From positions 1,426,001 through 1,490,000 of the forward strand of contig JACDTU010000004.1 of assembly GCA_022376465.1 (NCBI GenBank): DNA of 64,000 nt, in the 5' to 3' direction. The notes under the pieces are model-generated. The model was not told where the DNA came from, did no database searches, and saw only the letters and a list, made by a program, of their open reading frames with translations. This stretch comes from Cubamyces lactineus. Taxonomy: Eukaryota; Basidiomycota; Agaricomycetes; Polyporales; Polyporaceae. Within the stretch, counting starts at the first letter, position 1. Every line of letters starts with the position of its first letter. The translations under genes and the position numbers were made by a program. Positions 1 through 9,383 of the stretch are shown here, in pieces.

Positions 1-1803
1 GCTCTCTGGGAAGGGTTGTAAAGGGTCACTGAAGACGATGTCGATCTCGGCGTCTGCGGTGCAGTTGTAAACTCGAACTCAATCTACGTCGAAAGTGAGC
101 AAAAGGCGAAGTGAATAGGACATGAGATGCACCTCTGGTTCGCGATGATAATATGTGTCCGGACGCACAGACCGAGGAACAATGTATAGTGGCGGAGAGG
201 GCGGTGGCGGGATAGGTAGAGGAGGAGGGCTATTGTTTGCAGAGGGCTCGATGCCTTGGACGTTGCGGCAGAGCCAAGACGGAGAAGGTGGCGTGCTCCA
301 GAAACGGGAGATACGATCGACTGCAGAAGCAGGTGCAGAAGCGGTCAAAGAACGAGGGTCTACGAACTCGTAGCGGGGGACGTGTAGACTAGCAAGCTGT
401 AGACGAGGGCTTGCCTCAACAACTTGGATGCAGGGTAGGGGGTGTTCAGGCGGAGTATCGGGATCGACGTGGACGGAATGGGTGAGAGAGAAAGGAAGAT
501 CGTCCTCGGTGATGGCAGAGAAATCGACTTGATCAAATACGAGCTGGGGGAGCTGGAGAGCTTCAGCTGCGGTAGGCGAGGGACTTAATCGGTGGAGAGA
601 TGCGCCAGAAGTTTCCGTTGCAGGAGCCTCGCACACCTCAGGCGCGTGTTTGCGAGCGCTAAAGAGCGAAGACTTGCTGAAAGTTCGGAGACGCCTCAGG
701 GACGAAGTGAAAGACTTGACTTTCAGGGAGGGTGTCGACTTCGATACAGCGACACCAGTATTTCCGTACGAATCGAGGGCAGCGTCTGCGTCAAGGCTGC
801 TCCGTGCTGGACACTGTTTTGTCGGGTGCTCGATATCCTCTAGAGTGGTGGGCTCGAGGATGAGAGGTGCGGTATGTGACGGCGGGGTGTGGGGAGAGCT
901 TGATGCCCTACTCGACGAGTCGGAAGAAGAGGGTCTTGAGAGTGATAAAGAGTGTGTACGGTCTTGTGAGGTGCTTTCCGAGGAACGCTGGGCGTCTTTG
1001 GCTCTGGCAGGGACTGAAGCTCTCCGTGGACGTCTGAGAGAGGCTCGTGATAGGCTTCTCAAGCGCGATATGGACGAGCGGGAGCGAGAGAGCAACGACT
1101 GGTGGTGTGTTCGTTGATAGCCTACATGGGTCGATGATCAGCACCTGCACGAGCATAATGCTCGCCATTTGAAAGTAGGGACAGTAGTATAACTCACCGA
1201 AGAGGGATGCGAGGTGCGCAGGATCGGCTGGATAGATAGAGAGGCGGAGTTCGTCGTACGAAATCTCCTCGAACTCCTCGTCGTCGATGTACTCTGCGGA
1301 GTTAGGGTAGTCTTCTTCTGCTACGGCTCCGAAAGATGTCTTCCCGAGTGTGGTGGCCTGCCCCGAGAGAAGACAATGAGTGCCGGCGAGCGCGACGGGC
1401 TCAGTCGAGACACGCTGAGAGCCGAGAGGGCCTTGCGCGAGACTCGACTGGAAGCGATTCCTGGATGGATGCGTGGTGACTCACAAGTCCTACAACCGCG
1501 GACCTGTGAGGGCTTGGGCTTGACGGATTCGCAGTAGATGAGGGCTACGGCAGATGAAGAGAGCGTGTAAACCGCCTGGCCTCCGCGAGCAATGCACACC
1601 TTCGCGATATAGACAAGAGGCGAAGCGAAGATATGGAACAGGCTCTTGAGATCGCGAGTGACCACGGAAAGTGCGAAAGAGAGCACGGCGGCGAGTCCTT
1701 CCTGCCTCGAGGACGGAGACGCCGCCGTCCCGTCCGAGTCCACAAGCGCACGCTCCTCCGCGCTCTTCCTTTCTACACTCACAACCACCTCGCGAAAATA
1801 CAT
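1..1803 (-). CDS. Unidentified multi-exon protein, C-terminus off the left edge
   Basis: I do not recognise a family. The last complete exon (about 133-1121) encodes a long Ser/Arg/Pro-rich, probably disordered region with a run of prolines near its end. An intron at 84-132 (GT...TAG) joins it in frame to coding sequence that continues past base 1, so the gene is cut by the window edge. Upstream, an intron at 1122-1197 joins an acidic exon (roughly 1198-1330, motif EEDYPNSAEYIDDEEFEE) in phase. A further open stretch up to 1803 begins MYFREVV and contains a hydrophobic, possibly membrane-spanning segment. The splice joining 1803-1490 to the acidic exon is ambiguous, with two acceptor choices, so the N-terminus is tentative. 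Frame continuity across the two later introns is the main support for a real gene. Confidence 0.5.
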
Positions 1804-2735
1804 CTCTCTGATTCAAAGCAGGCATATCACCCAACTAGATGGTCAGTCGGACAATGCGTCGAACGTGGTACACGCTGCTGACAATACCGTAACAGCAAGG
1901 CCTGGCTACTGACGACCGTGGCGTTCATACGCACTCGGGGATCCGGTCCCCCACACTTGTCGCTGCCCTCATGCTCCAGAAGCGCAGGAAGATCCAACAT
2001 GTCGAGGCCCCCAAGGTCACGTCCAATTCAGTCTGACGTGTTCCCTGTACGGAACCTACCGCTGCGCTGGTGGTCATGCATCCACCGGACATCCCTCAGG
2101 CAGGTCGCCTCATACGAGCGTGACGCCGATCGTGCGCTATCGTGGTGGTGGACCCACACCGGCATGTCATGCTCTGTTCTGCGCAGCCCATCGTCGGACG
2201 TTTCAACGTTCTTGCGCCCAGCAGCAAGCGTCACAGACTGCAGTCCGAGCCATCGCCGGTGAACAAGATTACCTCATGTGCCTTACGGGTCAAGAGATGT
2301 CCAGAGGTGATGCACATCGGAACGGAGATGAGACGGCCTACAGTACCCCAGCTTATGCTTGGAGCGCTTCTTGTAGGGTGCATTCTCCGGAGAAGGGCCA
2401 TCTCCCGCTAAAGGAGCTGTATTCACACTCCGTGTGAAAGGGCTAACATGCTGTCCATGCATGTACGCTATCTACTGGAATATCACAGGCACCTGGGGTC
2501 GGCACGCTTTCCTGCTTGTCTCGGATACGTCGTAGCGGATAAGCAGGAGCACGTTGCGACGAGACTGTGGAGACTTTGTTGATGCTGATAGCCTTTTCAA
2601 CGAATACATTATATAGCACAGGTTCGACCGTGGACAGGAACGTTACGACATACGGGGGAAGAGCCTTGTTAGATACCGAAAGAAACATACCGGTGGCGAA
2701 TGCACAACAACCGTCAAGGCACTAGGGCACGCTAT
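1804..2735. other. Intergenic stretch with no supported gene
   Basis: Several short overlapping open frames occur on both strands (for example 1918-2262 plus and 2443-2688 minus). None shows a recognisable motif or joins to a neighbour across a convincing intron. The stretch lies between the 5' end of the left-edge gene and the 3' end of the Lnt-like gene. Confidence 0.4.
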
Positions 2736-4594
2736 CTAGGCGTTCGAATCATGGCCCAGCAAAGACTGTTCTTCGCCTCTTCTCTCCCGGTGTCCGATGG
2801 TCCGAACGAACTGAACGACGCCTCCAGCGAGTCCGGCGACGAATCTTCCAGCCCGGTGCCCACGGCCCCCCACCTGACCAACCAATACTACCTTTCCAGC
2901 CATACAACCCATCCCAGCAACGACGACCCAAACCACAGTAAGCGAGACAGTCGTTCCCGCCGCCGAGAATATCGTGCGACGCTGGTCGAAGGGCCACGGC
3001 ACGCTGACCGTCTGGGCCCACGACCCGGGGCCGACCTGCCGGAAGGCATGCAAGCCGCGCCCGGCAATACCGCTCACTCCTCCCTCGCCCCCGTCGCACC
3101 ACAGGACCATGCTGCCCGTCTCCTCGGCGCGCGCCTTCGCCTGCTCCCACATCGCGAGTCCGATGCTGGAGTGCCAGGTGCGTGCGGGCGCGAGGATGAG
3201 CGCGGGACGCGAGAGGAGGTCGGCAAAAGAAGAGGCGGTGGTAAAATCCAAGCAGATGGACGCGGTTATGTCGATCGGGCGCGTATGATTGCCTGCAGGG
3301 TTCCACGAGGGCCTGGTCCACCCCGATGGCGCATGGAGTTGCATGGTGAAGATAGATGGCTTCTCGTTTGAGGGTGTCATCGAGAATGATTCGGCGACTA
3401 AGAGGCGTGAAGGAAAGTCGTCAGTCAGAGCATACGGCATGTGGCAGGGACCAGCTCACTAGGCACCAGGTTCCGCTTGTAGTATTCGTATACTACCCCT
3501 TCCCATCCCAATAGGATGAGCCCGTTTCGCCTCATACCCCTCTTCCAAACTCCATCGGGAGAGTCAGCGTGGACGACCTCCTCAAATCCGATACCGTAGT
3601 AAGTGCCGTTGTTGATATACGGCCGGATCTTCTCCAAGGCACCCTCTCTTTCGCCTTCTTGTGTGAAGTGGACGGCGCTCTCGGGCCAAAGGATGATCTT
3701 GGCCTGGCTTTGCAAGGTACGTGACTCTGAGACGTAGTCATGTAGGGACGGTGGGCCCCTCGGATGCCCGTTCTCTTGCCTATACGGCATTGCACAGGCT
3801 ACACCGAACGGTGTGACATCTGGAGCGTTAACGGGATACGGGAGTTCCGTGAAGATATACGACGGCGCAGCCAGGCCAAAGAGAAGAGCTGCCATAATCA
3901 GCGTCTGACGAGTCTTCGTGGAAACCACCAGAGGAGCAGATGTGATAGGCTGCTGAACGGGCAATTCGTCCGAGAGAAGATCCTGTTCTGTCGGTACGGT
4001 TTTCGTCTCCTCTGCGGAGCCCACAATCCACTGTCCAACGACATCTGATATGATGACCGCCCAAGCGGCGACAACCCAGTTAATGGCGACCTGCCCGCCC
4101 ACCTGCCGTAGCCAGCTGTAGCCTCCGAGGTTGATCACCGGGCTCCAAGTGGCCAGCTGCCCAACGGGGCTTCCGCGCTCTATCAAAGCCCAAGCGGTAG
4201 CCCAGGTCGCAGGGAAGATTGTGGCATGCGTCCAGGGCGTGTCCACTGCGCGTTCTACGAGGTATCCTGTCGTGATCGTCGCTGCGGCTACGGTTGTGGC
4301 GAGCAGCGAGAGGAATGCGAGGACGAACAATGATGTGGTCGGAGTGGATAGAGCATGGAGAGACGGTGCAGCATTCACGAGCCCTGTCGCGAGAGAGACG
4401 AGGATGATCTGAGAGATAGCACTTGCCCAAGCCCGGCGCGGGATGATTGTGTTGAAATGTAACCTGAGGAGTGCTATGAGGAGAACTAGAGGAGTGAAGG
4501 ACGGGGTTGGTGCGAGGGCCCCGAGTGCAAGTACCGGAGCTAGCGAAAGGTATACGCGAGAGGGATATCTGATGGGCAGACTTGCTAAAGACAT
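2736..4594 (-). CDS. Lnt/nitrilase-like membrane protein (carbon-nitrogen hydrolase fold)
   Basis: Two exons (4594-3460 and 3397-2736) separated by a 62-base intron (3398-3459, GTGAGC...TTAG) give about 598 residues. The N-terminal half is a series of hydrophobic segments. The second half is a nitrilase-superfamily domain with the expected catalytic triad: Glu in ILWPESAVHF, Lys in YYKRNLVPI and Cys in ICLDF. This is the layout of bacterial apolipoprotein N-acyltransferase (Lnt): membrane bundle first, then the hydrolase domain, then a last hydrophobic segment, seen here near the C-terminus (VSLTVVWVVVAGMGC). The intron falls exactly inside the Lys motif, and splicing restores NLVPIAESFSM. 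Fungi have no bacterial lipoproteins, so the acyl acceptor is unknown; an amidase or acyltransferase role in a secretory membrane is inference. The start at 4594 is the first ATG before the hydrophobic region. Confidence 0.85.
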
Positions 4595-5158
4595 TGCTCG
4601 CGGATTGGCGTCGGCGTACTGATTGAAAGAGCGAGTCTTATATGCTCGTACCCGAATGCTTGTAGCTGCAGCCCGTAGCTGCGATCGGGCGTCCTAGGCT
4701 TGTCACTCAGGCTGGTACCTGTCAGTGGTGCTGCGGCAGTACAAATGAAGTGGTCCTAAGCCGTGGTTTGTCTGCAGGCTGTATCATCTACTGATGGTAG
4801 ATTAGGAATGCTGCAAGATCCACCACCTCGGTTCGTTATGCGGAAGAGTTCAGAATGCGGCTCGCTGTACCAGTTCGACCATGCAGTCAGTAGGCAGAAC
4901 GCAGCAATAAGAGCACTGAGTTTTAACAGTGCTGTGTCAAAACCCTAACCCTATGCGTAAGGCACAAACCGCGCCGTCAAGGCTTCAGGGAACGTTCCAA
5001 GTGACCCCGATCGCCAATTATACGGCGTCCTCAAAGTTGAGGAACGGGTATTACGGCCGTGATGGAAATATCAAGACGCACGAGAGACGATGCATATCGT
5101 ACACACAGTATTGTTACTATAGTACATCAGAGTTCCCGTAGATACGCGGCACAGTTTT
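4595..5158. other. Intergenic region with a telomere-like motif
   Basis: No gene seen. It holds the 5' flank of the Lnt-like gene and the 3' flank of the metallothionein. Near 4941-4952 there are two tandem copies of CCCTAA, matching the common fungal telomere unit and also resembling the AACCCTAA telo-box found in some promoters. Confidence 0.4.
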
Positions 5159-5455
5159 TCAGCACTTGCACTCGCCAGGCTTGCAGGCGCAGCTACACAA
5201 TACATGCGTCAAGCATGCTGACATGGGCACGTAGTAGGAGCAGCTACGTACCTCGAGCCGCAGCTGCAAGAAGAAGACCCGCAAGACTTGTTCTTGGGGG
5301 GCTGATCGCATGCGCAGTTCGGCCAGTCGCAGGCACCGTTGCTGTTGGAGGTCTGAGTAGTGCACTTGACGTCGGAGGCAGGCTGGAGTCAAGTATCAGA
5401 ACTTATTTGTCGCAAAGGTCGGCAGGACATCTGGGGGGGGGGGGGGGCGTACCAT
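5159..5455 (-). CDS. Metallothionein, small Cys-rich metal-binding protein
   Basis: Three coding exons are deduced: 5455-5453 (only the ATG), 5382-5252 and 5192-5159, with introns 5383-5452 (70 bases) and 5193-5251 (59 bases), both GT...AG. The product is 55 residues with 11 cysteines, arranged as isolated Cys, then CxxxxCxC, then a CxxxxCxC-CxC block, ending in CACKPGECKC. The Cys-x-Cys spacing, lack of hydrophobic residues and the CKPGEC tail are typical of fungal copper/zinc metallothioneins, which buffer metal ions in the cytosol. A TATA-like TATATAAAG lies at about 5517-5525, some 60 bases upstream of the start. The two downstream exons are well supported by frame and Cys pattern. The ATG-only first exon is less certain, because another ATG at about 5429 lies inside intron 1 but runs into a stop. 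Confidence 0.8.
5433..5447. repeat. Homopolymer run of about 15 G (C on the gene strand)
   Basis: An uninterrupted G run inside intron 1 of the metallothionein gene, just after the 5' splice site. On the transcript it is a poly-C tract. Its exact length may vary or be misassembled. Confidence 0.9.
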
Positions 5456-6152
5456 AATGATAGTGGGTAGCAGGGGGATTACGACCGTGGGTCAAGCTTG
5501 CACAGATATGCTTGCTCTTTATATACACCAGAGTTGCATCAAGATCTATGATCTGATAATGGGGCCGCGCCTTCGTTTCTCTCGGCCAGAGGCACCTGCA
5601 TTTGGATGACGATGGGCTGCTTCAAATATACGGCTTGTGATACGACAGTGTCGCATCTAGAGCGAAACTGGGCGGGGCGATAAGACATCAATGCATCACG
5701 GTCTACTCAGAATGGACCGGTGCTATCATGCCAAACGGGCACATACCTAACCAGTTTTTACGTCCTGGCAGTCCTGCGGCGGTGGCGCATACAACCCAGC
5801 CCCAGATGATCAACGTCTGGTCACACACTATCCGAGTGAATGGTAGAATGTCCATCGAGAGTAGCTCGGTTAGTTTGCGAGCTGCTCGTCATGCAAACCC
5901 ATGGCAAACAATTGGACTCATGAGGGTACATTCTGTCGATTCCGCCAGGAATCGAAACCGGCCTGGAATGGCAGAAAGCAACGCGGGCGCGCCGCGCTAC
6001 TTCAAGTACTTGAGAGCTGGCGATCGATCACGTGAGGAAGAGGATGATAGGCGCTCGTGGTATTCTCACTGGCCTGGCTCACTGACAGTGTCGACGTCGT
6101 CTGCTACGCTTGCTTTCCTCACTGGCGACATCCATTTCTCCCGGTGCCCTTC
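5456..6152. other. Intergenic region between the metallothionein and mS23
   Basis: Divergent 5' flanks of the metallothionein (minus) and the mitoribosomal gene (plus). An open frame crosses 5728-6582 on the plus strand, but it is out of frame with mS23 and has no recognisable motif, so I treat it as a shadow. Apart from the metallothionein TATA box I see no defined element. Confidence 0.4.
5515..5525 (-). promoter_or_regulatory. Probable TATA box of the metallothionein gene
   Basis: On the minus strand this reads TATATAAAGAG, about 60 bases before the proposed start codon. A strong TATA box fits a highly inducible stress gene. No metal-response element was identified with confidence. Confidence 0.55.
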
Positions 6153-7076
6153 ATGGCGACGAAGCGCATTGCGAACCAAGTCCACAAGCAGGCTTCTCGT
6201 CTTCTTCGTGAGGGATACATCCACCGCGAGCCCGCCTGGTTCCGTGCCGTCCTCGACCACCCCCCACTACCTCTCCCGGCGAGGGAGCCCCCGTCGCGCA
6301 CGCGTTTCGACGCGCCAGAGGACGTACCGCTTACTCGGCCTTCGACTTCTACCAAGATTCGCCCGTTGCCTATCGAGTACGTCGAGGACCAGGTTCGCAA
6401 GCAATTCTTCCGCGACCACCCGTTCGAGGCCTTCCGGGAGAAGTCCATTGTGGAGGGTGCGACCATTGAGAGCGAGCACCCGGTTCGAGGAGCGCAGTGG
6501 ACAAGGCTGCGGCAGCGCACCCGGAACCCGTCACCAGAAGAGTGAGTGTGGAATACTATGGTCCTCTCCCGTCGTGTGCTGACCTTGTCACTTAGTGCCA
6601 TTCGCTACGCCGTGAACCTCTACGAGCACCACCAAAAGCCTCTGTCGGAAGCCTACGCATCCGCTGTCGCTCAATTCCGCTCTCTCCGCTCGGAGATCAC
6701 CATTGCTCGCCAAATCGCTCTCAACGAGGCCGAACACCTCGGCATGGAGTTTGGTCCTTCGCAGATCGAGATCACCTTCAATAAGGAAACCAAGGCGTTC
6801 GATACCTTCAGGGAGGCCGACGCACAAAACCGTACTGCAGAGACGGAGCGCAAGCGCTGGAAGGCTGTCGTCGAGCGCGAGGGGCCGCCGGACCAGTGGA
6901 CCAAAGGCCAGGAGTATACTCGACTGTGGAAGGAGGGTGTCCGCCCCGTCTACGCGCCCGTCTTCACCGAACCTCAAATATCGCCCGAAGGCCTCATCAC
7001 CCCCGAGCAGGCCGCGGGGCAGTCTGTCTCCCATGGAGATTTCCTGCAAGCCATGTCCTTCACCTCCACATCATAG
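6153..7076 (+). CDS. RSM25: Mitochondrial small-subunit ribosomal protein mS23 (Rsm25 family)
   Basis: Two exons (6153-6541 and 6596-7076) around a 54-base intron (GTGAGT...CTTAG) give 289 residues. The N-terminus (MATKRIANQVHKQASRLLREG) followed by EPAWFRAVLDHPP matches the start of fungal Rsm25/mS23, a mitoribosomal small-subunit protein with the conserved PAW(Y/F) core. A basic central region (EYVEDQVRKQFFRDHPFEAFRE) and a charged C-terminal half follow. Splicing gives PSPEDAIRYAVNLYEHH across the junction. The ATG at 6153 is preferred over the in-frame upstream ATG at 6057 because family similarity begins there. The protein should be imported into mitochondria. Confidence 0.85.
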
Positions 7077-7229
7077 ACACCCCCTTTCTCTGCACTGCTT
7101 ATCCTACACCAGGAATAATTGATATGTGACCTAGTATGATCACGCACCTCACTCAGCCGCATGCGTGCAACGACCAGAAGCCAGAAAGAAACTGTCCGTG
7201 GTGAGTATGACTACATACAATCCTGCCAA

Positions 7230-9058
7230 CTACGATGCTGCCTTCAGAGCTCTCGACTGAGCTGCCTGTGCGGCGTTTACCCCCATCCATGTCTTCTCAA
7301 TCAACCCGAGCAACTTCTGCATGTCCGAGCTCCAGTCGTTCATTACATCCTCGGGGCTCCTACTGCTCCGGAAGTTCACGATACCTGCTGGCCGGTCGAT
7401 TCTGGCCCATATTGTGCCCGAAACGACCAAACGGCAAAGAACCTCTTCCGTCTGCTGTTGCGTGAGGTCAAGGAGAGAGGTAAGGCGGGCGAGGGTGATG
7501 CGGGTGTAGTATTGCGCGACAATTCGGATGTTCTGCGACGATGATTAGAGAGGGGCTGAGCACAATGGTTCAGAGAACATACGTGTTCGATAACTCGCGT
7601 ATGCAAGTCCTCCCATGGTTTGTCTGAGCTGAAGACTTGGGTCTTCCGTAGGTGAGGTCCGTAGATGGCCTCGATGCCCGGCCACCGCATCAGCTCTGGG
7701 GTCGTGAAGCACTTCACCAGAGCACTACAGCACGTTAGTCAACTTCCCCTCAGAGCGTGATGGAAGGCGGACTTACTAGTGCAGCTCCAGCTTTGGCAGC
7801 GCAGGATCGGCGAACAAACGGTGCAACATATCGGACTGCTCGTTGTCATGTGGTGCAAGCACTACATAGTAGACGATGTGTTCTAACGCCTGGTGGTCAT
7901 GTCAGAGCCTCGGCATACAATGCGTTCACAGCTTCACGCTCGCTGACACATACCTCCTTGCCACGGCCATTGACGTCCTCCTTGATTGTTGGCGTCTCCC
8001 AGACCTTGTGGTAGTATTTCGCGGCATCAAGATATGAACTCTGGTGGAGGGCATATTGGATCATCATGTCGTAGTACTTGAGTTTCAGGCCCTGCAGTCT
8101 CATCGTAAGCCGAGTGAATGCAAAGCTATGCCCCATGCTTCCGTACCTCGTTTGCCTTGTCCTTCAAGAACTCCTCATTGACTTTCCTACCGCCTACACG
8201 TACTTTGACCCACTCGGCTTCACCGCCACCGATCGAGTCCTTGCCCTCCTTGCCAATGTCACTATCCTTAAGACGCGCAAGCGCGATCAATAGTCGCATT
8301 TGTTCCAGGATGAACTCAGTCTTCTCTCTGCGGTCCATCGACGAGTATGTCTCCACTTGGAGGTCATTCAAGAGATCGGATGCAAGCTGGAGGGATTCTT
8401 TGCGGGCGGCATGAGTGGCAGTGGGGGCGGTAGCAAGGGATTCGTGGTAGTGGGCGAGAAGGAGCGTGACCCGTGCTCGGGGAGTTTCAAGGAAGATCTG
8501 AGGGCCAGTCAATGACGGGAATTGGCATGTATATCAGGCTGGGGGTACACACCTTGCCCTCGGTGACCGTCCTCAGCGTCTCGATCAGCTCCAGCCATGT
8601 CTCCGTACCCTCGGTCTTGCGGATATCCTCGAGCCAGTCGTATGCCTGCTCTACCATGGCTTGGATAGCAGCCTTCAGCTGGCCATGCTTCTTGCTCAGA
8701 GTGTTGATGCTGTTGTTGAGCAGCTTGAAATTCCGGCCCTTGTAGCACAGGTCGGACGCCTCCTTGACTAGCCTCGTAGTAGACTTCAGGTCAGAAGCCT
8801 AAGGAAACGTGAGTCAGTACAGGCATATATAGAAGCAGTAAGCGTAGTACGCACGTTTCGGGTTTGTTTCTCAAGGACATAGATCTTGTCAAGTGCCTCC
8901 TGCAGCTTCCCGGACTGTACGCGTACGCACATTCAGTACCATCATGCGGGTGTGGCTGCCGACTACAAAGTACGCACTGTTGCAAGAGACTGCACTTCCG
9001 GCAGCAGCGCATCGACCTCCTTCGTAAAATCCTTCTCTTGCTTTTTGGGATCGGCCAT
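7230..9058 (-). CDS. RPN5: 26S proteasome regulatory subunit RPN5 (PSMD12)
   Basis: Reading the minus strand across about nine exons gives a near-complete RPN5: MADPKKQEKDFTKEVDALLP at the start (ATG at 9058), then helical repeats (TRLVKEASDLCYKGRNFK; EQAYDWLEDIRKTEGTETW), a region with KLKYYDMMIQYALHQ and YLDAAKYYHKVWETP, and a C-terminal PCI (winged-helix) domain ending in the segment with TLARLTSLLDLTQQQTEEVL and RIDRPAGIVNFR. RPN5 is a scaffold subunit of the proteasome lid and is shared with the COP9 signalosome in some fungi. Introns are short (about 50 to 60 bases). The stop codon is at 7230. The identification rests on many family-specific blocks in the correct order. Confidence 0.93.
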
Positions 9059-9383
9059 GTTATACGTTGTATGGGAGGATGGAGAAGGGTGCCAGGTGCT
9101 CGTCGCGGTTCTTACGGTGGACTGACGCGTCGCGTTCAAGCTCTCGTTCCCTCTCCTACCATATCCGGCAGCCGCCACAGATTCGGTCACGTGGTATTCA
9201 AGCGCTCTATCTGGTACCGAAGCGCCGAACCGAAAGCGGATGGATTCGTTCAAGTTGGAGGAGGTGCAGCGGCGCTCTCGCTCAGAGGGAGAAAAAATAA
9301 TGATATTCGAATTGTCAGCATCCTACATGAGTGCCAGCACATCGTCCGTATGTAAGCGTGGAGAAGAGAGCATAGTCGAGGAA
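9059..9383. other. Spacer between RPN5 and the F-box gene
   Basis: Promoter side of RPN5 and 3' flank of the F-box gene, both on the minus strand. No gene or clear motif seen. Confidence 0.4.

Noticed and set aside
2700..3371. 223-residue plus-strand frame
   Set aside because: Antisense to the nitrilase domain of the Lnt-like gene; no domain visible.
5159..5392. 77-residue minus-strand frame ending in CKPGECKC
   Set aside because: Only its last exon is in the true frame; the upstream part is read in the wrong frame. It was replaced by the spliced metallothionein model.
5728..6582. 284-residue plus-strand frame
   Set aside because: It overlaps the mS23 gene in another frame and has the Ser/Arg-rich look of a shadow.
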